64,000 nt of DNA from CAZTHM01 sp041946825 (GCA_041946825.1 JBHGBD010000005.1:219847-283846), one strand, 5' to 3'; positions 7,817-15,140 are shown, counted from the first letter of the stretch. Made by a program: numbers and translations. The notes: a model not told the origin generated them from the sequence alone.

Positions 7817-9719
7817 TGCCGGCTCGCCGGGTGGCGATAAACCCGCGTCTGGAGCGGAACCCTCCCCGCCGGAGACCACACCGACGCCCAGCTGCGTCCC
7901 AGGTGCGCCACCCCCGGAGCCGGAGAAGAAAAGTCAAAAGTCGAAAGTTGAAAGTCGAAAGGAAGAACGGCAGAAAAGCGACCAACGAAATTCGAGATTC
8001 GAAACTCGAAATTCGAATAACCAAAAGCCCCGCCCGAAAATCGGCGACGATCTCAAATCTCCAATCTCCGATTCGAGAAATCACAACTCACAATTCACAA
8101 ATCACAAATCCGCCGTCCTTCTCGCCAGGCCCGCGCTCAACTTGCTTCCCTACCAGCGCCGCTGGGTCGAGGACGACTCGAAATTGAAGATCGTCGTCAA
8201 GGCGCGGCAGATCGGTTACTCCTTCGCCGCCACGCTGCGCGCCGTGATGAAGTGCCTGGAGCGCAAGACGACGTGGATCTTCCTCTCCAAGGGCGAGCGG
8301 CAATCGCGCCTGCTGATGGAAAAAGTCCACGACCACATTCGAAGCTGCGGCATCGTGGCGCGCACCAACGAGTCCACGTTCTTCGAAGGCACCTCGCTCA
8401 AGCAGCTCGAAGTGCGCTTTCCGAACGGCAGCGTCATCTACGGCCTGCCCGCCAACCCCGATACGGCGCGCGGCTATTCGGGGCACGTTACCCTCGACGA
8501 GTTCGCCTTCCACGCCGACGCCGGCAAGATTTATGCCGCGCTCTTCCCCACCATCACGCGCGGCTACGGACTCGAGGTCATCTCGACACCCAACGGAACG
8601 CAGGGGAAGTTTTATGAATTGGCCAGAGCTGCGGGCCTCGTGGAATCGGGACTCGCGAAAATCAGGCCATCGGATGATCGGGCCATTGGGCCATCGCCGA
8701 TCACCCGATCATCCGACCGCCCGATCGCCCGATTATTGCCTACCGCTTGGTCCGCTCATTATTGTGATGTATACGACGCCGTGCGCCAGGGCCTGCAAGT
8801 AGATATCAACCTCCTGCGTAATGGCTGCGAAGATGCGACGGCGTGGCAACAGGAGTTTTGCTGCCAGTTCGTCTCCACGGCGGAGAATTTCTTTTCGCCG
8901 GAGCTGCTCGACGCGTGTTTGAGCGCGGAAGCGGGAGCTGGGTTCCAGGTGTCAGGTGCCAGGTGTCAGTTGGCCGGTCTTCTTCCCGACACCCGACACC
9001 CGAAGCCCGACACCTGCTTTTACCTCGGCATCGACATCGGCCGTCGGCACGACCGGACGGTTTTCTGGCTGGACGAAGTCCAGCCAGCGAAACCCGAAAT
9101 TCGAAATTCGAAAATCGCCCCAGCGTCGTCGAGTTTCGAGATTCCAATCACAAATCACAATTCACAAATCACAAATCTCTCCGTGGCCCGCCTCGTCCGC
9201 ACCATGGACAACGCCCCCTTCGCCGACCAGCTCGCTTACGCGCGGGAATTGATGTCGCAGGAGGACGCTGCGGGGCGTCCGCTCGTCCGCCGCTGCTCGA
9301 TCGACGCGACCGGCATCGGCGCGCACATGGCGGAGACGCTGGCGCGCGAGTTTGGGCCGCGCGTCGAGCCGGTGGTCTTTACCGCGGCGGTGAAGGAAGA
9401 CCTGGCGTTTCGCACCAAGCGGCGTATGGAGGCTCGCCTGACCGTGCTGCCCGATACGCGCGAGATTCGTCGCGCGTTCAGCGCTGTTAAGAAGTTTATA
9501 ACCCCCTCAGGAAACCTGCGCTTCGACGCCGCGCGCACCGAGGCCGGGCACGCCGACGAGTTCTGGGCGAAAGCCCTCGCCGACCTGGCCGCCGATCCGG
9601 ACGCGCATCGCGCCGCCGCGCGGGCCGAAGACGCGTTCCTCGCGGATTCCCTGCCGATCGTGAATCCGCTGGCGTTCCGCGAAGTGCAAGCATCGTGGTC
9701 GGCGTTGGAGGTTTTGTAG
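7746..9719 (+). CDS. Phage terminase large subunit (Mu gp28-like), interrupted by in-frame repeats
   Basis: ATPase-nuclease motor that packages phage DNA into the prohead. Visible motifs: KARQIGYS (P-loop variant), VTLDEFAFH (Walker B), STPNGTQGKFYE (coupling motif), then the RNase H-like nuclease acids in GIDIGRRHDRT, CSIDATGIG and GHADEFWAK. The first 130 or so codons are low-complexity and largely repeat DNA. The start is uncertain: ATG 7746 overlaps the previous gene, and the conserved part begins near 8120 (LLPYQRRWVEDD). Three further repeat segments interrupt the body in frame: 8664-8735 between ATPase and nuclease, 8944-9016 just before the first nuclease motif, and 9092-9178 soon after it. 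All motifs survive, so function is possible; each insert seems to sit at a domain edge or loop. Confidence 0.85.
   Translation: MASSKFRTPLRNPQNTHPNRLRLDAGSPGGDKPASGAEPSPPETTPTPSCVPGAPPPEPEKKSQKSKVESRKEERQKSDQRNSRFETRNSNNQKPRPKIGDDLKSPISDSRNHNSQFTNHKSAVLLARPALNLLPYQRRWVEDDSKLKIVVKARQIGYSFAATLRAVMKCLERKTTWIFLSKGERQSRLLMEKVHDHIRSCGIVARTNESTFFEGTSLKQLEVRFPNGSVIYGLPANPDTARGYSGHVTLDEFAFHADAGKIYAALFPTITRGYGLEVISTPNGTQGKFYELARAAGLVESGLAKIRPSDDRAIGPSPITRSSDRPIARLLPTAWSAHYCDVYDAVRQGLQVDINLLRNGCEDATAWQQEFCCQFVSTAENFFSPELLDACLSAEAGAGFQVSGARCQLAGLLPDTRHPKPDTCFYLGIDIGRRHDRTVFWLDEVQPAKPEIRNSKIAPASSSFEIPITNHNSQITNLSVARLVRTMDNAPFADQLAYARELMSQEDAAGRPLVRRCSIDATGIGAHMAETLAREFGPRVEPVVFTAAVKEDLAFRTKRRMEARLTVLPDTREIRRAFSAVKKFITPSGNLRFDAARTEAGHADEFWAKALADLAADPDAHRAAARAEDAFLADSLPIVNPLAFREVQASWSALEVL
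7930..8111. repeat. Heptamer repeat block in the terminase N-terminal region
   Basis: Arrays AAAAGTC/GAAAGTC (7930-7962), GAAATTC/GAAACTC (7986-8020) and CAAATCTC/AAATCAC (8051-8111), mostly at 7-bp steps, translated in frame into Ser/Asn/Arg-rich peptide. Confidence 0.85.
8664..8735. repeat. 8-bp-unit GATC-rich hairpin inside terminase gene
   Basis: Left arm CATCGGAT GATCGGGC CATTGGGC; right arm GATCACCC GATCATCC GACCGCCC GATCGCCC. In frame between ATPase and nuclease domains. Same family as the spacers at 14468, 19759, 21565, 22032 and 26317. Confidence 0.9.
8944..9016. repeat. GGTGTCA heptamer hairpin inside terminase gene
   Basis: Left GGTGTCA GGTGCCA GGTGTCA; right CGACACC CGACACC with GACACCTG. 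Closely related to the arms that flank the four-helix-bundle gene at 39721-40145. Confidence 0.9.
9092..9178. repeat. GAAATTC / AAATCAC heptamer repeat inside terminase gene
   Basis: GAAATTC GAAATTC GAAAATC, then after a short unique stretch AATCAC/AAATCAC/AATTCAC units, in frame between two nuclease motifs. Confidence 0.85.
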
Positions 9720-9724
9720 AAACG

Positions 9725-9794
9725 CCGTCAGCGGTCAGCCCTCAGCCGTCAGCAAACCGCTTCGCTGATCGCTGAAAGCTGACGGCTGAAAGCC
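9725..9794. repeat. GTCAGCC heptamer hairpin in the terminase-portal spacer
   Basis: Left GTCAGCG GTCAGCC CTCAGCC GTCAGC; right GCTGATC GCTGAAA GCTGACG GCTGAAA. It fills nearly the whole spacer; the portal ATG follows at 9805. Confidence 0.9.
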
Positions 9795-9804
9795 TGGAGC
9801 AAAC

Positions 9805-11208
9805 ATGAAACTCGGACCACTCGAAATTTCCTGGACGCGACCCTCACCCCTGACCCCTCTCCCCGGGGGAGAGGGGAAACAGAAATCCAATTCCGGCCCT
9901 CTCCCACTGGGAGAGGGTGGCCCCGATGCAGTTAATCGGGGACGGGTGAGGGATTTCGAGCCGCACGGACTTCCTGGAACTCCCGTCTTCAGCGGCTTCC
10001 TGCGCGACTTCGGCGAGTACAACCCGGGGCTCGAAGGCCTGACCGCCGTGCGCACCTACGAAAAGATGCGCCGCTCCGACGCCCAGGTCTCCGCCACGCT
10101 GCTTGTGTGCGAGTTGCCCATCCGGGCCGCCGCTTGGGACGTCGTGCCCGCCAGCGACTTGCCCCTCGACCACGAGATCGCCGCGTTCGTCCGCGAAAAC
10201 CTTTTTGGCGGGCTCGAATATACGTCGCCTTCCGGCGTCACGACCTCGCAATCGTGGGACGACGTGCTGCGCAACGCGCTGCTGATGCTCGCCTTCGGCG
10301 CCAGCGCGCACGAGGAAATTTACGCGATCGACGGCGAGCGCATTCGCCTGGCGAGGCTCGCGCCGCGTCTTCCGCTCACCTTCTACCGCTGGATCGTCGA
10401 TTCCGACGGCGAAACCCTGCTGGCGCTCAATCAGTACGGCTACCGCAACGCGCGATTCGAATCGGTGATGATTCCCGCCCAACGCCTCGCCGTCTTCACG
10501 TTCAACCAGGAAGGCGCGAACTTCTTCGGCCGCTCGATGCTGCGCCCCGCCTACATGCACTGGTACATCAAGCACCAGCTCTACCGCATCGATGCCATCG
10601 CCGGCGAGCGGAACGGCCTGGGCGTGCCCACCATCGAGCAGGGGCCCGACAGCTCGAAAGAAGACCGCGAGGCCGCGGCGAAATGGGTGCAGCAACTCGC
10701 CGCGCATGAGAAGACCGGCGTGTCGCTGCCCGCGGGATGGAAGTTTTCGCTCAAGGGGGTCGAGGGGAACGTCCGCGACCTTTATAACTCCATACAACAC
10801 CACAATATCGAAATATCCAGGACAGCCCTTGCCTTCTTTATGAACCTCGGCCTGGGAGCGCGCGCGGCGGGCAATCGCTCTCTCGGCGAGTCGCAGACCG
10901 ATTTCTTCTTCCTCGCCCTGCAGGCCACCGCCGATCAGATCGCGCGCACCATCGGCCATACCACGATCAAGCAGCTTGTCGATTACAACTGGGAAGGCGT
11001 TACGGGCTATCCCCGCCTCACCGTATCCAATCTAAGAGCGCGGAACTTTTCGGAAACGATGGAATCGCTCACGCGCCTCGCCGAAGGCGGCATCCTCGCG
11101 CCCTATCCCGAGCTTACCCAATACGTCGCTCGCGAGCTGGGGCTGCCACCCAGGCGGGAGACAGAAGTCGGGAGTCAGGAGCCGGAAGAAACTGCACTGG
11201 AGGTCTAA
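9805..11208 (+). CDS. Phage portal protein, Mu gp29-like (DUF935)
   Basis: 467 residues. The portal forms the dodecameric DNA gate at one capsid vertex. The DUF935 pattern is clear: AVRTYEKMRRSDAQVSATL, IRAAAWDVVPAS, ALLMLAFGASAHEEIY, FTFNQEGANFFGRSMLRPAY, and a late SLGESQTDFFFLALQA block typical of Mu gp29. Residues about 13-49 derive from the CCCTCTCCC palindrome (9841-9952), inserted in frame right after KLGPLEISW, and the C-terminus (RRETEVGSQEPEETALEV) is also partly repeat-derived. ATG 9805 keeps the conserved N-terminus GPLEISW; the repeat then acts as an N-terminal loop. It follows terminase directly, as in Mu. Confidence 0.85.
   Translation: MKLGPLEISWTRPSPLTPLPGGEGKQKSNSGPLPLGEGGPDAVNRGRVRDFEPHGLPGTPVFSGFLRDFGEYNPGLEGLTAVRTYEKMRRSDAQVSATLLVCELPIRAAAWDVVPASDLPLDHEIAAFVRENLFGGLEYTSPSGVTTSQSWDDVLRNALLMLAFGASAHEEIYAIDGERIRLARLAPRLPLTFYRWIVDSDGETLLALNQYGYRNARFESVMIPAQRLAVFTFNQEGANFFGRSMLRPAYMHWYIKHQLYRIDAIAGERNGLGVPTIEQGPDSSKEDREAAAKWVQQLAAHEKTGVSLPAGWKFSLKGVEGNVRDLYNSIQHHNIEISRTALAFFMNLGLGARAAGNRSLGESQTDFFFLALQATADQIARTIGHTTIKQLVDYNWEGVTGYPRLTVSNLRARNFSETMESLTRLAEGGILAPYPELTQYVARELGLPPRRETEVGSQEPEETALEV
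9841..9952. repeat. Double CCCTCTCCC palindrome inside the portal gene
   Basis: CCCTCACCCC, CCCCTCTCCCC, GGGGAGAGGGG, CCCTCTCCCACTGGGAGAGGG, CCCCGATG...ATCGGGG and GGGTGAGGG: nested inverted repeats over 112 bp read in frame. Same family as 803-866 and 15087-15140. Confidence 0.85.
11157..11190. repeat. GGAGTCA-type half repeat at the portal C-terminus
   Basis: GGGAGACAGAAGTCGGGAGTCAGGAGCC, units of about 7 bp, encoding the last portal residues. No inverted partner nearby. Confidence 0.6.
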
Positions 11209-11236
11209 CGGAGACAAGCGTCGAAGGAGAACTGTC

Positions 11237-12529
11237 GTGCAATCGCAAATCACAAATCACAATTCACAAATCACCAATCCTCCCCGCTTCGTCATCACGC
11301 TGGGCGCCGCGCCGGCGGAAGGGTTGATTCGCGTCCCGCTCGCCGTCACCGGCAAATGGGTTCGCGGCACGACGACCTTCGCCATCACGCGCGAGGATCT
11401 GGACTCGATCGTCCGCAATTTCCGCCAGCGACAGAATGGCGAGGTCAACGTCGATTACGACCACGCGAGCGAAATGCCGGAAGTCGCCGCCGGCGGCCCC
11501 GTGCCCTCGGCCGGGCGCATCGTGCGGCTCGATCCGCCGGAGGAAGCAGACGGGAGTAGGGAGTCGGGAGTAGGGAGTCGGAACACTGACACTTCCGGTC
11601 TCGCCGTTCGCGAGCCCCGAGTCGCGAGTCCCCAATCCCGGTACTTCCTCTACGGCTGGTACGAGCCCACGGTCCGCGCGCGCGAACTGCTCGAACGCCG
11701 CGAATATCGCTTCATCTCGCCCGCCATCGAGTGGAGCGCGAAGTCAAAGCGCACCGGGAGATCGCAGGGGACGACATTGACTTCCGTCGCGCTCACCAAC
11801 CGGCCGTTTCTCGAGGAGTTGCCGCAAATCCGGCTGTCGGACCCGGCATTCCAACCCGTATTCGAAACTCGAAATTCGAAATTCGAAACTGGAAATTTGA
11901 AATTGGAAACTGCAAACCCGAGCCGCAAGCCGCCAATTTCCATTTTCCAGTTTCCAGTTTCCACCCAAGGAGGTTCCATGAAACAAGTCAAACCCATCCT
12001 CGAAGGCGGCGTTATCAAGCTGTCGCACGAGGATTTCCAGGAAGAGTATTACCTGAGTCAGGATGACCTGCGGAGTTGCCTGGCCGGAAGCGGGCTTCTC
12101 GGCGCCGAGACGCCGGCGGGCGCCGCGATCACTTACAGCCAGGCGCGGTCGCTGCTCTCCGAAGCCGAAGCGCGGGACAAATTCATTCCGGCCGCGGAGG
12201 TCTTTCGCGCGCAGGCCGAGCAGGCGCTCGACGATGCGGTGAAAGCCGGGAAGATCCTTCCCCGCCAGCGCGACGACTGGCGCAGGATCGCGCTCTCCGA
12301 TCTCCCCACGTTCCGCAAGCTGATGACCGCGCAGAAGCCGCTCGTGCCGACCGAGCCGGTGGGCTTTGCGGGCACGCCGCCCTCGGACGTCCAGGAGCAG
12401 GTCAAGTTCATGGCCGAGCAGCGCATGCGCGAGCGCCAGATCACCTTCGGCCAGGCGCTTTCGGAGATCGGGCGCGAGCAGCCCGACCTTGTCCAGCAGT
12501 ATCGCCGCGCGGTTTCGACGAGTGACTAG
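11237..12529 (+). CDS. Mu I-like phage head maturation protease with C-terminal scaffold region
   Basis: 430 residues. The N-terminal half matches Mu protein I proteases: VNVDYDHASEMPEVAAGGPVPSAGRIV (His-containing core), then YGWYEPTVRARELLERREYRFISPAIEW and TLTSVALTNRPFLEEL. These enzymes cut scaffold and coat during prohead maturation. The C-terminal part is scaffold-like (helical, with QRMRERQITFGQALSEIG at the end). GTG start with GAAGGAG upstream; codons 2-15 are repeat DNA (11240-11280). A second repeat block (11550-11640) interrupts the protease domain and a third (11858-11962) links it to the scaffold. An internal start at 11978 is annotated separately. Confidence 0.8.
   Translation: MQSQITNHNSQITNPPRFVITLGAAPAEGLIRVPLAVTGKWVRGTTTFAITREDLDSIVRNFRQRQNGEVNVDYDHASEMPEVAAGGPVPSAGRIVRLDPPEEADGSRESGVGSRNTDTSGLAVREPRVASPQSRYFLYGWYEPTVRARELLERREYRFISPAIEWSAKSKRTGRSQGTTLTSVALTNRPFLEELPQIRLSDPAFQPVFETRNSKFETGNLKLETANPSRKPPISIFQFPVSTQGGSMKQVKPILEGGVIKLSHEDFQEEYYLSQDDLRSCLAGSGLLGAETPAGAAITYSQARSLLSEAEARDKFIPAAEVFRAQAEQALDDAVKAGKILPRQRDDWRRIALSDLPTFRKLMTAQKPLVPTEPVGFAGTPPSDVQEQVKFMAEQRMRERQITFGQALSEIGREQPDLVQQYRRAVSTSD
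11240..11280. repeat. AAATCAC heptamer array right after a start codon
   Basis: CAAATCA-type units every 7 bp (AAATCAC AAATCAC AATTCAC AAATCAC) immediately after the GTG of the protease gene, replacing its N-terminal codons. Confidence 0.85.
11550..11640. repeat. GAGTAGG / GAGTCGG heptamer hairpin inside protease gene
   Basis: GAGTAGG GAGTCGG GAGTAGG GAGTCGG on the left; CGCGAGCCCCGAGTCGCGAG and CCCAATCCCG on the right. In frame between the conserved blocks AGRIVRLDPPEEA and YFLYGWYEP. Confidence 0.85.
11858..11962. repeat. GAAATTC / TTTCCAG heptamer hairpin between protease and scaffold
   Basis: Left arm GAAACTC GAAATTC GAAATTC GAAACTG GAAATTT; right arm of TTTCCAT/TTTCCAG units. It ends directly before the AAGGAGG of the internal scaffold start. 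Confidence 0.85.
11967..11973 (+). promoter_or_regulatory. Strong internal ribosome binding site for scaffold start
   Basis: AAGGAGG, 4 nt before an in-frame ATG at 11978 inside the protease gene. It is the best Shine-Dalgarno match in the cassette. Confidence 0.75.
11978..12529 (+). CDS. Scaffold protein by internal start (Mu Z-like)
   Basis: 183 residues, same frame and stop as the protease. It begins MKQVKPILEGG with AAGGAGG 4 nt before. Mu I/Z and lambda C/Nu3 also make the scaffold from an internal start of the protease gene, so this arrangement fits the family. The product is mostly helical and charged (SEAEARDKFIPAAEVFRAQAEQA region; C-terminal VSTSD) with few aromatic residues, as scaffolds are. 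It would nucleate prohead assembly and be degraded by the protease. The preceding linker is pure repeat DNA, so the repeat may even have separated two formerly continuous domains. Confidence 0.65.
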   Translation: MKQVKPILEGGVIKLSHEDFQEEYYLSQDDLRSCLAGSGLLGAETPAGAAITYSQARSLLSEAEARDKFIPAAEVFRAQAEQALDDAVKAGKILPRQRDDWRRIALSDLPTFRKLMTAQKPLVPTEPVGFAGTPPSDVQEQVKFMAEQRMRERQITFGQALSEIGREQPDLVQQYRRAVSTSD

Positions 12530-12536
12530 TGGCGAT

Positions 12537-12640
12537 TGGCAAGTGACAAGTGTGCGGGATTCGGGATCCGGGGTTCGGGGTTCGTGAACAACGAATGCCG
12601 ACTGAGGTCCCGAATCCCCAAACCCGAACCCCCAATCCCG
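12537..12640. repeat. GATTCGG heptamer hairpin in the scaffold-decoration spacer
   Basis: AAGTGAC AAGTGTG then GGATTCG GGATCCG GGGTTCG GGGTTCG on the left; CCCGAATC, CCCAAACC, CGAACCCC, CAATCCCG on the right. It fills the spacer up to GGAGGA of the next gene. Confidence 0.9.
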
Positions 12641-12654
12641 TTTTGGAGGAAAGA

Positions 12655-13059
12655 ATGCCAGGAGCAACCTACGTACTCGACAAGACCTACAAGGAAACCG
12701 ACGCGGCGGGCGTGGGCCGCTTCCGCGCCGTGACCTTCGGCACGAACGACGGCGAGTGCAAGCTGCCCGCCGCCGCCAACGACCCGTGCGCGGGCATCAC
12801 CCAGGAAGCGCAGTCGAAGCAAAACCAGAACGTCGCGGTGCGCGTCCTGGGCGTCTCGCGCGCCTACGCCAACGGCACGATCGCCAAGGGCGACTGGGTG
12901 GAGATCGCCGGTACCGCCGGTGATCTGAAGAAGTCCGCGCTGACCGCCGGCACCTACGCGATTCACAACATCGTGGGCCAGGCGCTCAGCTCGGCGGCGA
13001 CGGGCGAAATCTTTTTCGTCCTGCTCACCCCCGGGCCGTGCGTGCAGGCAGCGTCGTAA
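12655..13059 (+). CDS. Capsid decoration protein, DUF2190-like
   Basis: 134 residues. Matches the small DUF2190 head-decoration type: short beta-rich protein with FGTNDGECKLPAAANDPCAGITQEA (the capsid-cement pattern of a value replaced by a repeated -GI-x-Q-x block), VRVLGVSRAYANGTIAKGDWVEIAG, and a C-terminal IVGQALSSAATGEIFFVLLTPG. Such proteins bind the outside of expanded capsids and stabilise them. It precedes the major capsid protein, the usual order. GGAGGA lies 5-8 nt before the ATG. Cellular role: virion component. Confidence 0.7.
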   Translation: MPGATYVLDKTYKETDAAGVGRFRAVTFGTNDGECKLPAAANDPCAGITQEAQSKQNQNVAVRVLGVSRAYANGTIAKGDWVEIAGTAGDLKKSALTAGTYAIHNIVGQALSSAATGEIFFVLLTPGPCVQAAS

Positions 13060-13063
13060 CGGC

Positions 13064-13204
13064 AGTGACGAGTGACAAGTGACGAGTGACGAGCAACTCG
13101 TCATGCCCGCGAAGGCGGGCATCCAGTCGCCGCCAGTATGGGATTCCCGCTTGCGCGGGAATGACGTCGCTGGCTTGTCACATGTCACTCGTCACTCGTC
13201 ACTG
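13064..13204. repeat. GTGACGA heptamer hairpin with a second repeat nested in the loop
   Basis: Outer arms: GTGACGA GTGACAA GTGACGA on the left, GTCACTC GTCACTC GTCACTG on the right. The loop (about 13101-13163) carries CATGCCCGCGAAGGCGGGCAT and GATTCCCGCTTGCGCGGGAAT, a pair of the widespread CCCGC-hairpin type. One repeat lies inside another. Confidence 0.9.
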
Positions 13205-13295
13205 TTCTTGAGCGGGTTGGTCCCGGCGGTCAGCGAGCCGGGGCACATCAACCCGCTGGCCGTGGAGCGACCGGCTGACCGGTCTCCGCGAGCTG

Positions 13296-13382
13296 GGGGC
13301 TGGGTACTGGGTGCTGGGTGTTGGGGAAAGACGTAGGGAATCTTGCTTCACCCCAACACCTGACACCTGACACCTGCCACCC
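13296..13382. repeat. CTGGGTG / CACCTGA heptamer hairpin
   Basis: GTACTGG GTGCTGG GTGTTGG on the left; ACACCTG ACACCTG ACACCTG on the right, loop about 30 bp. Right-arm units equal those flanking the four-helix-bundle gene. Confidence 0.9.
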
Positions 13383-13447
13383 GGATTGACCCCGCGCGCG
13401 GAGCGCTTCCGGAGCGGCGGAATCGAAATCGGGCGCACCCGTTCGCT

Positions 13448-13500
13448 GTAGCGGCGATCTGTGGTCGCCGGCGACCCGGCGAGCGCAGCTCGCCGCTACG
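13448..13500. repeat. GTAGCGGCGA palindrome before the capsid gene
   Basis: GTAGCGGCGA at the left end and TCGCCGCTAC at the right, with CGCCGGCGA inside. It is a different family from the heptamer arrays. Confidence 0.75.
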
Positions 13501-13526
13501 ACGCCGCCCGAAGAGGAGATGTAACC

Positions 13527-14462
13527 ATGCCGGATATTTCGATGGTGCATATAGACCAGGCTCTGACGGAAGTTTCCGTCGCATACCGCAACACGCAGTA
13601 TGTGGCGGACTCCGTCTTCCCCGTCGTCCCGGTCTCGAAGCAATCGAACAAGTACTTCATCTACTCGAAGGACAACTTCCGCACGCTCGACGACGCGCGG
13701 CGTCCCGGGGCGCGGGCGAACGAGATCGAGTGGACGCTCTCGACTGACACCTACTACTGCGAAGGCCACGCGCTCGCCCAGGCGATCCCCGACGAGCTGC
13801 GCGCCAACGCCGACCAGGCGATCGACGTGGACGTGGACACCACCGAGGTCCTCACCGACCTCGTCTACCTGCAGCGCGAGATCCTGGTCGCCTCGAAGGC
13901 CACCGACTCGAGCGTCATCACGCAATCCACGACGCTTTCAGGCAACAGCCAGTGGTCCGATTACACGAACTCCGATCCCATCACCGCGATCGAGGACCAG
14001 AAGGCGACGATCCTGAAGCAGATCGGGCACCTGCCCAACTCGATCCTGGTCAGTTACCCGGTCTTCAAGACGCTGCGCAACCACCCGAAAATCATCGAGC
14101 GCTTCAAGTACTCGCAGGTGGCGGTGGTGCAGCCCGACCACCTGAAGTCGGTGTTCAACGTCGAGAACTTCTACGTGGGCTCGGCGATCAAGAACCTGGC
14201 CAAGGAAGGCGCCGCGGATAACCTCGATTACATCTGGGGAAAGAACGCGCTGCTCTTCTACCGGCCGCCGGTGGCGGGCCGCCGCACGGTTTCGCTCGGA
14301 TACCAGTTCACGCTGGCGTTCGGCGCGAATAACGGCGGGTTCTTCGTCAAGCGTTATCGCGACGAGGCGCGCACCGCCGACGTCGTCGAAGTGCAGCTCT
14401 ACTTCGACGCCAAGATCGTCGCCGCCAACGCGGCGTTTCTCTGGCTGAGCGCGGTGGCGTAA
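13527..14462 (+). CDS. Phage major capsid protein
   Basis: 311 residues, no repeat insert. Features fit HK97-fold major capsid proteins: N-terminal VSVAYRNTQYVADSVFPVVPVSKQ, then KYFIYSKDNFRTLDD, the helical QAIPDELRANADQ region, ALFYRPP-like strand (LLFYRPPVAGRRTVSLGYQFTL) and C-terminal strand DVVEVQLYFDAKIVAANAAFLW. In Mu this position holds protein T. AGAGGAG precedes the ATG at 9 nt; the frame is open 66 bp further upstream through a palindrome. That the most constrained virion gene carries no insert while its neighbours do suggests selection against insertion here. Confidence 0.85.
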   Translation: MPDISMVHIDQALTEVSVAYRNTQYVADSVFPVVPVSKQSNKYFIYSKDNFRTLDDARRPGARANEIEWTLSTDTYYCEGHALAQAIPDELRANADQAIDVDVDTTEVLTDLVYLQREILVASKATDSSVITQSTTLSGNSQWSDYTNSDPITAIEDQKATILKQIGHLPNSILVSYPVFKTLRNHPKIIERFKYSQVAVVQPDHLKSVFNVENFYVGSAIKNLAKEGAADNLDYIWGKNALLFYRPPVAGRRTVSLGYQFTLAFGANNGGFFVKRYRDEARTADVVEVQLYFDAKIVAANAAFLWLSAVA

Positions 14463-14467
14463 ACAAA

Positions 14468-14566
14468 TCGGTCCATCGGCTCATCGGGTGATCGGCTCAT
14501 CGGATGATCGGTTGATCGAAAGATCTCCAAATCATCCGATGGATCGATCGCCCGATGGCCCGATAA
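14468..14566. repeat. 8-bp-unit GATC-rich hairpin in capsid-connector spacer
   Basis: CATCGGCT CATCGGGT GATCGGCT CATCGGAT GATCGGTT GATCGAAA on the left, ATCATCCGAT, GATCGATCGCCCGATGG and CCCGATAAG on the right. Fills the spacer. Confidence 0.9.
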
Positions 14567-14583
14567 GCAAACAGGAGCATTTC

Positions 14584-15072
14584 ATGAGTTTCACAACCAT
14601 TGACGCTGTGGCGGCGCATTACCCCGGATTCCAGCGCGGCGTGGCGAACCAGAATCCGACGGACGCGCAAATCCAGGCGTGGATCGAGGGCCAGTCGGCG
14701 CGCCTGGCGGGGATCGCGGCGGCGCGCGGGTACACGCTCGAGGGTTTGTCGAGCTCGAACCCGCAGGGGTTCGCGCTCCTGGCGCTCGCCAACGAAGTTG
14801 GGGCGGCAGCCGACCTGGGCGAGGCGCTCTTCTCCCTTCTAGGACCGGATCCCGCTGGAGCGGGACCCGCCGGATGGGCCAATCCCAACTCGCTGCGCCG
14901 CTCGTTCGAGAACATGCTCGCCGAGCTCGCGCGCGGAACCTACGACAAGCTCTTCGTCGCCACCGCGCGCACCGCCGACGTCAGTCCGGCGTTCGGCGGG
15001 GTCGCGGGCCAGGAAGGAGACCTCGACTCGGAAGACAGCGTTGCGGCGTTCAAGAAGGAGCAGGAATTCTGA
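14584..15072 (+). CDS. Head-tail connector-like protein
   Basis: 162 residues, alpha-helical and acidic, directly after the capsid gene, where Mu-like phages carry a gp36-type (DUF1320) connector. Visible: TTIDAVAAHYPGFQRG at the start, IQAWIEGQSARLAG, a predicted helix GFALLALANEVGAAADLGEAL, and an acidic end (QEGDLDSEDS). The AHYPGF/IQAWIEG pattern is like the family that seals the head-tail interface, but I assign it on position and helix pattern, not on a strong motif. Start ATG with AGGAGC 6-9 nt upstream. Confidence 0.6.
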   Translation: MSFTTIDAVAAHYPGFQRGVANQNPTDAQIQAWIEGQSARLAGIAAARGYTLEGLSSSNPQGFALLALANEVGAAADLGEALFSLLGPDPAGAGPAGWANPNSLRRSFENMLAELARGTYDKLFVATARTADVSPAFGGVAGQEGDLDSEDSVAAFKKEQEF

Positions 15073-15086
15073 ATTATGAATTTCTG

Positions 15087-15140
15087 GCCCTCTCCCTGGG
15101 GGAGAGGGTGTCCCGATGCTTTGTATCGGGACAGGTGAGG
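15087..15140. repeat. CCCTCTCCC palindrome in the connector 3' spacer
   Basis: GGCCCTCTCCCTGGGGGAGAGGGT, CCCGATG/ATCGGGA pair and GGTGAGGG, same family as 803-866 and 9841-9952. Confidence 0.85.

Larger units (their letters stand above)
13060..13526. other. Gene-free spacer made of three different repeats
   Basis: The 467 bp between decoration and capsid genes hold, in order, a GTGACGA hairpin with a second repeat nested in its loop (13064-13204), a CTGGGTG/CACCTGA hairpin (13296-13382) and a GTAGCGGCGA palindrome (13448-13500). Only about 150 bp are not repeat-like. No gene or terminator is evident. Confidence 0.7.

Noticed and set aside
9844..10959. A 371-codon minus-strand open frame opposite the portal gene
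   Set aside because: High-G+C antisense shadow: no motifs, Arg/Gly/His-rich, and the plus strand has a clear DUF935 portal.
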